From positions 428,001-492,000 of the forward strand of contig NZ_LMPM01000001.1 in the NCBI RefSeq assembly GCF_001423845.1: a DNA stretch of 64,000 nucleotides, written 5' to 3'. The first letter of the stretch is position 1. Every line of letters starts with the position of its first letter. This document shows, piece by piece, positions 54,963 to 63,857 of the stretch. A program made the position numbers and the translations under genes. This DNA is from Sphingomonas sp. Leaf357 (GTDB lineage: Bacteria > Pseudomonadota > Alphaproteobacteria > Sphingomonadales > Sphingomonadaceae). Under the pieces are notes generated by a model. That model was not told the origin of the DNA. It did not search any database and saw nothing but the letters and a program-made list of their open reading frames with translations.

Positions 54963-56177
54963 ATGTTGCTCGACCGCCGTGAACTTCTGGCCGGTGCCGT
55001 CGCGCTGGCCCCGCTCGTCGTCGCCGGCCGCGCGTTCGCCGCGCCGCAAGCCGGTAGCCGGACGCTCGTCATATTCCTGCGCGGCGCTTACGATGCGGCC
55101 AACGTCATCGCGCCGACGGGAAGCGATTTCTACCACACTTCCCGCCCGACGATCGCGCTCGGCAAGCCCGATCCGGCGGATCCCAATGCCCCGCTCGCGC
55201 TGGATGCCGACTGGAGCCTGCATCCCGCGCTCAGAGATACGATCTATCCGCTGTGGCAGAAGAAGCAGATCGCTTTCATCCCCTTCGTCGGGACGGACGA
55301 TATGAGCCGCAGCCATTTCGAGACGCAGGATACGATCGAGCTGGGCCAGCCGATCGGTGGCCATCGCGATTACAATTCGGGCTTCATGGCACGGCTCGCC
55401 GCGACGCTGGGGCAGGACAAGCCGATCGCGTTCACCGATCAACTGCCTTTGTGCTTTCGGGGTGGCCCGGTCATTCCCAATGTCGCGCTCAATGCGGTGG
55501 GATCGAAGCCCGCCGTTCCGGCGAGGGACGCCGCGCTGATCGCGGCGATGTACAAGGGGCAGCGCAGCGGTGCGAACGACCTTGGCAGTTCGGTCGCCGA
55601 GGGGTTCCAGGTTCGCGACACCGTGTTCAGAACGGTCGATGAGGAAATGCGGCAGGCGAGCCGCGGCGCGGTCAGCCCCAAGGGGTTCGAGCTGTCGGCG
55701 CGGCGGATCGGACGCCTGATGCGCGATCAGTTCAATCTCGCCTTCGTCGATGTCGGCGGCTGGGACACGCACGTGAATCAGGGCGGGGCGCAAGGCTATC
55801 TCGCGACCCATGTCGGCGAACTGGGGCGCGGGCTGGCCGGTTTCGCCGACGAGATCGGGGCCCAAGCCTGGCTGACCACGACGGTGATCGTCGTGTCCGA
55901 ATTCGGCCGTACCTTTCACGAGAACGGTAACAAGGGCACGGATCACGGTCACGGCAGCATCTATTGGGTATTGGGCGGCGGCGTGAACGGAGGCCGCCTG
56001 GCGGGGCCGCAGGTCGCGCTATCGCAAACGACCCTCAACCAGGGTCGCGACCTGCCGGTGCTGACCGATTACCGAGCGATGATCGGGGGGCTCGTCGCCC
56101 GGCAGTACGGGCTCGGAGCAGACCGCCTGGCCACGGTTTTTCCGGCCACCCCGCCGGTGGATCTGCACCTCCTCTGA
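54963..56177 (+). CDS. DUF1501 protein with Tat-type signal
   Basis: The 404-residue product starts LLDRRELLAGAVALAPLVVAGRAFA, a twin-arginine-like signal, then TLVIFLRGAYDAANVIAP, FVGTDDMSRSHFETQDTIELG, FVDVGGWDTHVNQGG, VVSEFGRTFHENGNKGTDHGHGS and WVLGGGVNGGRLAG. This is DUF1501, an alkaline-phosphatase-like fold with putative metal-binding acids and His. It pairs with the DUF1800 gene. No substrate is known. Confidence 0.93.
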   Translation: MLLDRRELLAGAVALAPLVVAGRAFAAPQAGSRTLVIFLRGAYDAANVIAPTGSDFYHTSRPTIALGKPDPADPNAPLALDADWSLHPALRDTIYPLWQKKQIAFIPFVGTDDMSRSHFETQDTIELGQPIGGHRDYNSGFMARLAATLGQDKPIAFTDQLPLCFRGGPVIPNVALNAVGSKPAVPARDAALIAAMYKGQRSGANDLGSSVAEGFQVRDTVFRTVDEEMRQASRGAVSPKGFELSARRIGRLMRDQFNLAFVDVGGWDTHVNQGGAQGYLATHVGELGRGLAGFADEIGAQAWLTTTVIVVSEFGRTFHENGNKGTDHGHGSIYWVLGGGVNGGRLAGPQVALSQTTLNQGRDLPVLTDYRAMIGGLVARQYGLGADRLATVFPATPPVDLHLL

Positions 56178-56248
56178 ATCTCGGCCTGCGGTAGAAGCAG
56201 ACGAGCACCCGGAAGCGCGGTAGTCCTGCCGCGGCTAGACGTCCGTCT

Positions 56249-56560
56249 TCAATCCCTCGCGTCGCGCAGGGCTTCGAGTTCGGCCAATCGCACCGGATCG
56301 TCGGCCGCCAGCGTTTCCTCAAGATAGAAGCTGTACGGTATATCGCGCACCAGTTCTTGCGCCTCGCCGCTATACTCCAACGCAACCACCGGAAAAGCGT
56401 CTACCAGTTCACGAAGGAACGTCTTGTCCAGCGCATCAAGCTGGCTTCCGATATATTCCATAATTTCGACGGCATCGTCGGCATCGAGTTTTTCGTCATC
56501 GGCAAGATCCAGAAAAACGACGAAACTGGCAATGATACGTGCGATCTGCGTTGCTATCAT
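56249..56560 (-). CDS. Small acidic protein, likely immunity partner
   Basis: A 103-residue, strongly acidic, mostly helical protein (FVVFLDLADDEKLDADDAVEIMEYIGSQLDALD...). It begins with an ATG overlapping the stop of the toxin-like gene (ATGA). Size, charge, coupling and order (toxin first) fit immunity proteins. It is rather less GC-rich than most of the window. No named immunity family was recognised; the role is inferred from context. Confidence 0.75.
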   Translation of the reverse strand: MIATQIARIIASFVVFLDLADDEKLDADDAVEIMEYIGSQLDALDKTFLRELVDAFPVVALEYSGEAQELVRDIPYSFYLEETLAADDPVRLAELEALRDARD

Positions 56561-57666
56561 GGCTTGACTACCTTGACCTTGATGTTGGTGATATTCTTCT
56601 TCTTGAGAAGTTTGAGAGCCTTGGTCTTCTGGACGGGTGTAGGAACCTCCCAAAGCCCGATGGAGCGGTGCTGCGCCAGCACTTCCGACTGACGGACCGC
56701 TTGGGCGCGCCCCCGCGCCGCGTCCCGCACTCCCCACTTGCGATCGATCATGTAATCGCCCTGCACGCCGTCGAACTTGACCGGCCGCTTCGAGCCGTCG
56801 GGCATCGTGCGAGTCAATGTCGGCGCTTGGCCTGGCCGTGCTCCGGGGGCCGAGTCATTGTAAGCTTTCCAGGGCTTGTCGCTCTTCAGATTCTCTTTCA
56901 CCCAGCCGATCTGCGGCGGATCGTAGGTGACGCGAGGCCGCATTGTGCGGAGGCGGTTCAGCTGGGAAAACCTGGCCACGGCCGCCCCTGGCGCAGCGGT
57001 CAACACAACGTTCCCGGCGACGGATCCTACGGCGCGACCGATATCGCGGGCCGAGGCGTTGGCGACCGCATCCGCCGCGCGCGCAACCTGGCGACGGGCC
57101 GGTATATCCTCCACCGCTATGGCACCGTCGATCATGCCTGCGGCACTGCGAACGATATTGTAGCCGGTGGTGGCCGGGTGGGTGGTGACCGCGGAGTATA
57201 TTCCCGCCGCCGTTCCCTTCGCGGCACCGTACAGTCGCTCGCCAACGCCACCGACGAATTCAGTGACCGGATTTGCCCGTTGGTTGGGGCTAGTCGTCGG
57301 AACAGGCTTGCGCGGTGCGTCGACTGAGCCACGATCGACCGCCCTGGAAGCACCTCCTGCTGACGGCCCTGCGCGCGGCGCCGGCATCTTGGGTGCTGCC
57401 GCGATCCGCGCGGGCTTGCGAGAGTCGATGCCCGGCACTCCGACAGAACGGCCCGCCGACTGACCGCCTGCGCGGTTGGCCGCACTGGCGCCGCCTGCGC
57501 CATAATGGCGTCCGGTTCCCGCGAAGGTGAATTTGCCGTCATCCGGATCGTGCCAGGGATTGTATTTGAATTCGAGGCCGTCGGGATCGGGCGTTGACGG
57601 CCGTCTGCCGGTTCGCAGCCAACGTGAAAACGCGCTTTTTCGCCTGTTGCCGGAAGTCTCGATCAT
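56557..57666 (-). CDS. Polymorphic-toxin-like protein with C-terminal nuclease-like domain
   Basis: The 369-residue product has three parts. Residues 1-60 contain YNPWHDPDDGKFTF (35-48), a marker resembling N-terminal motifs of other bacterial polymorphic toxins. Residues about 60-250 are Pro/Ala/Gly-rich and helical. The last about 125 residues contain FDG (298-300), IDRK (307-310) and AVRQSEVLAQH..GLWEVP, resembling Tox-REase nuclease-fold tips with a D...DxK site. The C-terminal segment is lysine-rich and lower in GC. ATG 57666 follows AGGTGGGG. It is 120 bases downstream of tRNA-Leu. Activity and secretion route are not shown; I place it as toxin by domain and by its small acidic partner. 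Confidence 0.7.
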   Translation of the reverse strand: MIETSGNRRKSAFSRWLRTGRRPSTPDPDGLEFKYNPWHDPDDGKFTFAGTGRHYGAGGASAANRAGGQSAGRSVGVPGIDSRKPARIAAAPKMPAPRAGPSAGGASRAVDRGSVDAPRKPVPTTSPNQRANPVTEFVGGVGERLYGAAKGTAAGIYSAVTTHPATTGYNIVRSAAGMIDGAIAVEDIPARRQVARAADAVANASARDIGRAVGSVAGNVVLTAAPGAAVARFSQLNRLRTMRPRVTYDPPQIGWVKENLKSDKPWKAYNDSAPGARPGQAPTLTRTMPDGSKRPVKFDGVQGDYMIDRKWGVRDAARGRAQAVRQSEVLAQHRSIGLWEVPTPVQKTKALKLLKKKNITNIKVKVVKP

Positions 57667-57785
57667 GCCGCCCCACCTGTCGCTGCGGTGGGAACGTTTC
57701 AGGAACATTTTCCAACAAGTCAAGCGCGCGCGACGGCCCCCGTCCTGTTGAGGGCCTCGAATATACCAAAGATTCTATGGGAGAG

Positions 57786-57872
57786 TGGTGCGGCCGAGAA
57801 GACTCGAACTTCCACGGGCTTTCGCCCACAACGACCTCAACGTTGCGCGTCTACCAGTTCCGCCACGGCCGC
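57786..57872 (-). tRNA. tRNA-Leu (anticodon GAG)
   Basis: Reverse strand folds as an 87-base long-variable-arm tRNA with CCA encoded. The acceptor is GCGGCCG/CGGCCGC, the D arm has GGCGGAACTGGTAGACGC, the anticodon stem CAACG/CGTTG encloses TTGAGGT, the variable arm has TGGGCGAAAGCCC and the T arm has GTTCGAGTC. The toxin-like gene is directly downstream. Confidence 0.97.
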
Positions 57873-57961
57873 ACGTAACACTCGCCGGGCAGACCCGGCA
57901 GCTGGTAGGCGAGCGCCCCTAGCAAGCGCTTCGCCCATTGGCAAGCGCGGGTTGGGGCGGT

Positions 57962-58729
57962 TCAGCGCGTCGCGCCCGAGAAACTCAGCACCAGTTTTTC
58001 GGAATTGACCGGCACGTCCAGCTTGGCGCTGTTGAAATCGACAGATCCGCGCGGCGGCAGCGCGGTCACTTCGGGCCGGATCGTCCAGCTGTAGACCAGC
58101 CGCCCCTGCGCATCGCGCAGCTCGGCGCGGATGTCCGGCACGCTCTGATGCGTGTCGGTCGGGTTGGTCACCTTGCCGCTCACCGCGAACATCTCGCTGC
58201 CGTTGCTCAGCTCGCGCCGCTCGATCGGATTGTCGATCAGCCGCAGCGGCGTTTCCTGTGGCGCGATCGGCAGGCCGAGCCGCTGGATGAAGCTGCTGTC
58301 CCCGGCGTAGATCAGAGCGATCAATCCGACGAGCATCGCGAAACCGGCGGCGAACGCGATCACCGTCCATTGCTTCGCCCGATTGCGGCGCGGGCGGAAC
58401 GGTGCGCGGTGGGCGAAGGCGTCATATTCCGGTTGAGCGTCGTCGGGATATACGTCGCGGACCGGCGGCGGGGTGGATGGCGGCGTGTCGCGCGCGGCCG
58501 TTGGCGGTTCGACGTCCGGTTCCGGCGCTTGTTGAGATGCGGCCACCGGCGCCGGCGGTACGGCCGAAGGAGCCTCGGCACGCTCGACCAGATCGGGCTC
58601 GTCCGCCGGCGCCGGGGCCTGGAACCAGCTGTGCCGGCAATTGGCGCAGCGCACGGTGCGGCCCTCGGCCCCGATCGCATTATCGGGGACGATATAGCGG
58701 GTCCGGCATTCTGTGCATTCGAGGATCAT
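57962..58729 (-). CDS. MJ0042-type zinc-ribbon / DUF3426 membrane protein
   Basis: The 255-residue product has an N-terminal zinc ribbon (C5xxC8, C28xxC31: [18 protein letters not shown]), a Pro/Ala/Glu-rich linker, a transmembrane segment (about 122-143) and a C-terminal DUF3426 domain ([36 protein letters not shown]). It spans the inner membrane. Function is unknown, but it is often next to ftsE-ftsX in alphaproteobacteria; here it is divergent from them, 190 bases apart. Confidence 0.92.
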   Translation of the reverse strand: MILECTECRTRYIVPDNAIGAEGRTVRCANCRHSWFQAPAPADEPDLVERAEAPSAVPPAPVAASQQAPEPDVEPPTAARDTPPSTPPPVRDVYPDDAQPEYDAFAHRAPFRPRRNRAKQWTVIAFAAGFAMLVGLIALIYAGDSSFIQRLGLPIAPQETPLRLIDNPIERRELSNGSEMFAVSGKVTNPTDTHQSVPDIRAELRDAQGRLVYSWTIRPEVTALPPRGSVDFNSAKLDVPVNSEKLVLSFSGATR

Positions 58730-58920
58730 GAAAGGACTTCGCGGCTATGCACCCACGATCATGAGTGTTTCAAAACTAAACACGCGATGACGCCAACTGG
58801 CAAGTGCGCACGATATCCTGCCGCCGGCCGGCATGCTGCCCGGCTTGCCGCGTGGGCGTGGAACGTGCGAAGGCTGGGCGCAGGGGCATAATCAGGTAGC
58901 GAAGCGGGCACACGCCGGTA

Positions 58921-59634
58921 ATGGCCAATATCGTGCAGTTCGAGAATGTTGGGCTGCGCTACGGCACCGGCCAGGAAACGCTGTCCGACGTTTCGTTCAC
59001 GCTGGCCAGCGGGGCGTTCTACTTCCTCACTGGGGCGAGCGGCGCGGGCAAGACGTCGTTGCTGAAATTGCTCTATCTCGCGCAACGCCCGACGCGCGGG
59101 TTGATCCGGCTGTTCGGCGAGGACGCGGTGACGTTGCCGCGCAAGCGACTGCCCGGCTTCCGCCGCCGCATCGGCGTGGTGTTCCAGGATTTCCGGCTCG
59201 TCCCGCACCTCTCGGCCTATGACAATATCGCGCTCCCCTTGCGCGTCTCGGGCGTGCCGGAGAGCGACATCGCCGCCCCGGTGCGCGAGATGCTCGCCTG
59301 GGTGGGCCTCAGCGACCGCGCCGAGGCCAAACCGCCGACACTGTCGGGCGGCGAGCAGCAGCGCGTCGCCATCGCCCGCGCGGTGATCGGCCGGCCCGAG
59401 ATCCTCGTCGCCGACGAACCGACCGGCAACGTCGATCCCGACATGGCGGAACGCCTGCTGCACCTGTTCGATTCGCTCAACCGGCTCGGCACCACCGTCG
59501 TCGTCGCGACGCACGATTTCCACCTGCTCGGCCGCATCCCCGGCGCACACATGATGCGGCTCGACGGCGGTCGTCTCCTCGATCCCACCGGCTCGCTGCG
59601 CTTTCCGCCGCCCAGCCAGGACGGCGAAGACTGA
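58921..59634 (+). CDS. ftsE: Cell division ATP-binding protein FtsE
   Basis: The 237-residue ABC ATPase works with FtsX to activate peptidoglycan hydrolases at the septum. It has VQFENVGLRYGTGQETLSDVSF, Walker A TGASGAGKTSLLKLLYL, IGVVFQDFRLVPHLSAYDNIALPL, the signature LSGGEQQRVAIARAV and Walker B ILVADEPTGNVDPDMAERLL. The stop overlaps the ftsX start by one base. Confidence 0.95.
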   Translation: MANIVQFENVGLRYGTGQETLSDVSFTLASGAFYFLTGASGAGKTSLLKLLYLAQRPTRGLIRLFGEDAVTLPRKRLPGFRRRIGVVFQDFRLVPHLSAYDNIALPLRVSGVPESDIAAPVREMLAWVGLSDRAEAKPPTLSGGEQQRVAIARAVIGRPEILVADEPTGNVDPDMAERLLHLFDSLNRLGTTVVVATHDFHLLGRIPGAHMMRLDGGRLLDPTGSLRFPPPSQDGED

Positions 59635-60527
59635 TGCCGGTCAAGCTGATCCCCTCCGCCGCCGATCGCCGCCTGCTCGACGAAAGCCGCGGCACGCGTG
59701 CGATGACGTGGATCATGGCGATCATGCTGTTCCTGACGGTGCTGGCCGGCGCGCTGGGGCTGGGCACGAGGTCCGCGGCTGTGTCGCTCGACCGGCAGCT
59801 GGCCGGGCGTTTGACCGTGCAGATCGTCGCGCCAATCGCGACGGAGCGCGAGCGGGAGGCGGCCGCTGCGCTCCGTGCGCTGACGGCCCTGCCCGAGGTG
59901 AAGCGCGCTGGGCAGGTCGATCGCGCCGAACTCACCGCCCTGCTGCGCCCGTGGCTGGGCAGCGACGGGGCCGATCCCGATCTGCCGATCCCGGCGATGA
60001 TCGACGTCGACCTCGCCACGCCGAGCGACGCGGCGGTCGCGCGGGCGACGGCGGCGGTGCAGGCGGTCGCGCCCACCGCGCGGATCGACCGGCAGGAAAG
60101 CTGGATGGCCCCGGTCAGCAGCTTCATGGCGATGATCACCAGCCTCGCGGGCGCCTTGGTGCTGCTGATGGCGGCGGCGACCGCGGCGGTGGTGATCCTC
60201 GCCGCACGCGCAGGGCTGGATACGCACCGCGACACGATCCAGGTGCTGCACATGCTCGGCTCCACCGACATCCAGGTCTCGCGCCTGTTCCAGCGGCGCA
60301 TCGCGCTCGATACCCTGGTCGGTGGGTTGCTCGGCACGGGGATCGCCTGCGCACTCGTGCTGCTGATCGGCGTCCGGCTCGGTGCGATCGGATCCGATCT
60401 GCTGAGCGGCGTGGCGCTGAGTCCGCGCGACTGGATCCTGCTGTTGTTGCTGCCGGTGATCTTCTCGCTGCTCGCCACGCTCGCCGCGCGCGTCGCGGTG
60501 ACGGCGGCGTTAAGTAAGATCTTGTGA
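59634..60527 (+). CDS. ftsX: Cell division membrane protein FtsX
   Basis: The 297-residue partner of FtsE has four transmembrane segments and a periplasmic loop after the first (about residues 25-45). FtsX-like elements are visible in WMAPVSSFMAMITSLAGALVLLMAA, RAGLDTHRDTIQVLHMLGSTDIQVSRLFQRR and the closing LLLLPVIFSLLATLAARVAVTAAL. The tyrosine/loop region that binds EnvC/amidase is divergent, as is usual. Confidence 0.9.
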   Translation: MPVKLIPSAADRRLLDESRGTRAMTWIMAIMLFLTVLAGALGLGTRSAAVSLDRQLAGRLTVQIVAPIATEREREAAAALRALTALPEVKRAGQVDRAELTALLRPWLGSDGADPDLPIPAMIDVDLATPSDAAVARATAAVQAVAPTARIDRQESWMAPVSSFMAMITSLAGALVLLMAAATAAVVILAARAGLDTHRDTIQVLHMLGSTDIQVSRLFQRRIALDTLVGGLLGTGIACALVLLIGVRLGAIGSDLLSGVALSPRDWILLLLLPVIFSLLATLAARVAVTAALSKIL

Positions 60528-60537
60528 GCACGATTCC

Positions 60538-61074
60538 GTGATCCGGCGCCTGCTCTCGCTCGCATTGATCTTGTGGCTGCTCGGCTTCGCGGTGTTCATG
60601 CTGCTGCTGCCGCGCCCGCTCGAGGATGCGAAGACCGACGCCATCGTCGTACCGACCGGCGGCGCGGGGCGCATTCAGCGCGGGCTGGAACTGCTTCAGG
60701 CGCATGCGGCACAGCGCATGCTGATCACCGGCGTCGCGCCCGAGGTCGAGGCCGACGAACTTGCGGCGGAATACAAGGCCCCGCTGGCCTTGTTCGATTG
60801 TTGTATCGACCTCGGGCAGGAGGCGGTCGATACCCGCTCCAACGCGATCGAGACCGCGCGCTGGGTGCGCGACCATCGCTACAAGACGGTGCGGCTCGTC
60901 ACGTCGGACTGGCATATGGCGCGCGCGCGGCTCGAGCTGGCCTATGCGCTGGACCGCGACGTGCAGGTGATCGGCGAAGGCGTGCCGAGCCATCCGCGCT
61001 TCGCCACGCTGATCGCGGAATACAACAAATTGCTGCTGCGCCAGGTCGCGTTGTGGACGGGGATCGGACGATGA
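60538..61074 (+). CDS. YdcF-like DUF218 membrane protein
   Basis: The 178-residue product has an N-terminal transmembrane segment (about 5-25), then AIVVPTGGAGRIQRGLELLQ, AQRMLITGVAP, VDTRSNAIETARWVRDH and TSDWHMARARLELAYAL, the DUF218/YdcF domain of the ElyC/SanA family, linked to envelope sugar or lipid-carrier metabolism. GTG 60538 is the start; it overlaps plsC by ATGA. The ftsE-ftsX-ydcF-plsC order suggests one operon. Confidence 0.88.
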   Translation: MIRRLLSLALILWLLGFAVFMLLLPRPLEDAKTDAIVVPTGGAGRIQRGLELLQAHAAQRMLITGVAPEVEADELAAEYKAPLALFDCCIDLGQEAVDTRSNAIETARWVRDHRYKTVRLVTSDWHMARARLELAYALDRDVQVIGEGVPSHPRFATLIAEYNKLLLRQVALWTGIGR

Positions 61075-61763
61075 TCGGCTTGCGCAACCTGCTGTTCCAG
61101 ATCGTATTCTACACGATCTCGGTGCCGATCGTGCTGGCCACGCCGATCAGCGCCGTGTTCGGGCGCCGCGCGATCATCGTCAACACGCATATCTGGACGA
61201 AATTCCACCATTGGGCGACGAAGACCTTTCTCGGTATCCACCAGCATGTCGAGGGTACGCAATTCCTGGATGGCCCGGTGATCTACGCCGCAAAGCATCA
61301 GGCGATGTACGAGACGCTGGAACTCGGCCGCATGCTGGATACGCCGGCGATCGTCATGAAACAGGAACTCGCCAGCATCCCGGTCTGGGGCTGGGCCGCG
61401 CGCATCTATGGCTGCATCGTCGTGGATCGCGAGGCGTCGGCCGGCGCACTGCGGCGGATGGTCAGGGAGGCCAAGGCGGCGCTGGCCGAGGGGCGGTCAA
61501 TCCTGATCTTCCCGGAGGGCACGCGGGTCGCGCCCGGGGATCAGCCGCCGCTCCGCGCGGGGTTTGCCGGCCTGTACCATATGCTGAAGATCCCGGTGAT
61601 CCCGATCGCGATCGATTCGGGGATGGTCTGGCCGAGACAGGGGCCGAAACAGCCCGGCACGGTTACGTTCCGCTTCGGCGAGGCGATTCCGGCGGGCCTG
61701 CCGCGCGAGGAGGCCGAGGCGCGGGTGCATGCTGCGATCAACGCGCTGGATGTGAAGGCGTGA
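61071..61763 (+). CDS. 1-acyl-sn-glycerol-3-phosphate acyltransferase (PlsC-like)
   Basis: The 230-residue membrane-bound acyltransferase has the glycerol-3-phosphate binding motif FPEGTR (147-152), a KQE..P..GW motif and PVIPIAIDSG. Motif I reads AKHQAMYET: H76 is followed by E81, that is HX4E instead of the usual HX4D. It makes phosphatidic acid for phospholipids. The changed acid is found in some alphaproteobacterial members, so it may still work. Coupled to ydcF. Confidence 0.88.
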   Translation: MIGLRNLLFQIVFYTISVPIVLATPISAVFGRRAIIVNTHIWTKFHHWATKTFLGIHQHVEGTQFLDGPVIYAAKHQAMYETLELGRMLDTPAIVMKQELASIPVWGWAARIYGCIVVDREASAGALRRMVREAKAALAEGRSILIFPEGTRVAPGDQPPLRAGFAGLYHMLKIPVIPIAIDSGMVWPRQGPKQPGTVTFRFGEAIPAGLPREEAEARVHAAINALDVKA

Positions 61764-61770
61764 CGTCAGT

Positions 61771-62679
61771 CTAGTCGTGGCTGCGCCCGAAATCGGGGGC
61801 CGGATCGTCCTGCCCCTGTTCGATGATCCCACGCCGGATCGCCCGCGTGCGGCTGAAATGGTCGAACAATTCCTCGCCTTTGCCCAGCCGGATCGCGCGT
61901 TGCAGCGCGGTCAGATCCTCGGAAAAGCGCTGCAGCATGTCCAGCACCGCGTCCTTGTTGGTCAGGAACACGTCGCGCCACATCGTCGGGTCGGAGGCGG
62001 CGATGCGCGTGAAATCGCGGAAGCCTCCCGCGGAATATTTGATCACCTCGGACTGGGTCACTTCCTCCAGATCGGAAGCGGTGCCGACGATCGTATAGGC
62101 GATCAGATGCGGCAGATGGCTGGTCACGGCGAGCACGCGATCGTGATGCTCGGGTGCCATCATCTCGATATCCGCGCCCAGCCGGCGCCAGAATTCGGCG
62201 ACGCGCTCCACCGCCGCCGCATCCGCGCCCTCGGGTGGCGTCACGATGCACCAGCGCTTGTGGAACAGGCTCGCGAAGCCAGCTTCCGGCCCGCTGCGCT
62301 CGGTGCCCGCCACCGGATGCGCCGGGATCACGATGGTGCCGGGCAGGGCCTCGGTCAGCACGCGCAGCACTTCGGCCTTGGACGATCCGACATCGCTGAC
62401 GATCGCCTCGGCCGGCAGATCGGCGGCGAAATCCGCCGCCGCCGCGCCCATCGCCCCAACCGGCACGCACAGGATCACCAGATCGGCATCGATCACCGCC
62501 GTGCCGCCCGACTCCGCGATGTCGTCGCACAATTGCAGCCGGTCGGCGACGCTGCGGACGTCGGGGTCGGCATCGTACCCGGTCAGCCGCACCGTCGGCA
62601 TCGCGACGCGCACCGCGCGGGCGATCGACGAGCCGATCAGCCCCAGCCCGATGATCGTGACCCTGGCGAACGGCAGCAT
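61771..62679 (-). CDS. tyrC: Prephenate/arogenate dehydrogenase
   Basis: The 302-residue enzyme oxidatively decarboxylates prephenate or arogenate to tyrosine precursors with NAD(P). It has VTIIGLGLIGSSIARAVR, VILCVPVGAMGAAAADFA, SDVGSSKAEVL, PAHPVAGTERSGPEAGF, TSHLPHLIAYTIV and FRDFTRIAASDPTMWRDVFLTN. No chorismate mutase part is present. It directly follows hisC, whose stop overlaps its start by one base. Confidence 0.93.
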   Translation of the reverse strand: MLPFARVTIIGLGLIGSSIARAVRVAMPTVRLTGYDADPDVRSVADRLQLCDDIAESGGTAVIDADLVILCVPVGAMGAAAADFAADLPAEAIVSDVGSSKAEVLRVLTEALPGTIVIPAHPVAGTERSGPEAGFASLFHKRWCIVTPPEGADAAAVERVAEFWRRLGADIEMMAPEHHDRVLAVTSHLPHLIAYTIVGTASDLEEVTQSEVIKYSAGGFRDFTRIAASDPTMWRDVFLTNKDAVLDMLQRFSEDLTALQRAIRLGKGEELFDHFSRTRAIRRGIIEQGQDDPAPDFGRSHD

Positions 62680-63791
62680 CAGCCGGCGGCTTCGACCAGA
62701 TCGCGCAGCGCCGTCATCACGCCCTGCGTTTCCTCCGCCGTGCCGATCGTGATGCGCAAGCCGTGCGGCAGTCCCTGTCCGGGCAGCCAGCGCACGATAT
62801 AGCCCGCGTCCATCAAGCCCTTATATGCCACTTCCGCGGTCAGCTTGCCCTCGAACAGCACCAGCACGAAATTCGCCTGGCTCGGCACGGCGCGCAGGCC
62901 GGCATTGCCGAGCTTGTCGATTTCCTGGCTAAACCAGCGCCGCCACTCGGCATTATGCGCCCGGGTCGACTCGACGAATTCGCCATCCCCCAACGCCGCG
63001 ACCGCCGCCGCCGTGCCGGCAATGGTGATCGAGAAGGGCAGGCGGATGCGGTGCATCGCGTCGATGATCTCGGCCGATCCATAGCCCCAGCCGATCCGCT
63101 CCGCGGCCAGGCCATACATCTTCGAGAAGGTGCGCGTGACCAGCACGTTGGATGCGCTTTCGGCCAGCGCCATGCCGCCGTCTTCCGCATCGCCCTCGAT
63201 ATATTCGGCATAAGCGTGATCGAGCACCAGCAGGATGTCCGGCCGCAGCCCGGCGTGCAGGCGTGCGATTTCGGCCCGGGTCGAATAGGTCCCGGTCGGG
63301 TTGTTGGGATTGGCGATGTAGATCAGCTTCGTCTTCTCGGTGACGCAGGCCAGGATCGCATCGACATCGGTGGCATAGTCCGTGTCCGGCGCGATCACCG
63401 GCGTCGCTCCCACGCGTCGCGCCGCTATCTCGTACACCGCGAAACCGTAGCGGACGTAGATCACCTCGTCGCCCGGGCCGGCGAACGCCCCGGCGGCGAG
63501 ATGCAGCACCTCGTCCGATCCGTTGCCATAGATGATCCGTTCGGGATCGAGCCCATGCTTCTCAGCCAGCACATCGCGCAACTCCGTCGCGCTTGCGTCG
63601 GGATAACGTTCCAGGCGGTCGGCGGCCGAAACGAACGCCTCCTTCGCGCGGGGGCTGGTGCCGAGCGGATTTTCGTTCGACGACAGCTTAACCACCTTGC
63701 GGCCGTCATCGGTAGTCGACCGGCCCGGCACATAGGGGGCGATCGCCATGATCCAGGGCTTCGCAACGGGCTTGGTTTGGGGTGTGCTCAT
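62679..63791 (-). CDS. hisC: Histidinol-phosphate / aromatic aminotransferase
   Basis: The 370-residue PLP enzyme has [60 protein letters not shown] and the PLP lysine in [19 protein letters not shown]. In this gene order (hisC-tyrC) it may act on both histidinol phosphate and aromatic 2-oxo acids. ATG 63791 is the usual start; a longer frame upstream is not supported. Confidence 0.93.
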   Translation of the reverse strand: MSTPQTKPVAKPWIMAIAPYVPGRSTTDDGRKVVKLSSNENPLGTSPRAKEAFVSAADRLERYPDASATELRDVLAEKHGLDPERIIYGNGSDEVLHLAAGAFAGPGDEVIYVRYGFAVYEIAARRVGATPVIAPDTDYATDVDAILACVTEKTKLIYIANPNNPTGTYSTRAEIARLHAGLRPDILLVLDHAYAEYIEGDAEDGGMALAESASNVLVTRTFSKMYGLAAERIGWGYGSAEIIDAMHRIRLPFSITIAGTAAAVAALGDGEFVESTRAHNAEWRRWFSQEIDKLGNAGLRAVPSQANFVLVLFEGKLTAEVAYKGLMDAGYIVRWLPGQGLPHGLRITIGTAEETQGVMTALRDLVEAAG

Positions 63792-63857
63792 GGTCGCGCG
63801 GCATAGCGGCACCGTGGAAATTGACAAGGCGAGGCCGCCCGCCCTAGCGCCCGATGC

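Noticed and set aside
57673..57785. tRNA-Leu 3' end duplication as an attachment site for the toxin pair
   Set aside because: I did not find a second copy of the tRNA 3' end near the far side of the pair (around 56.2 kb), so integration into the tRNA is not shown.
63792..63857. SAM-II riboswitch before metX
   Set aside because: The gap is only 66 bases and lacks a recognisable SAM-II pseudoknot core; it is divergent from hisC.
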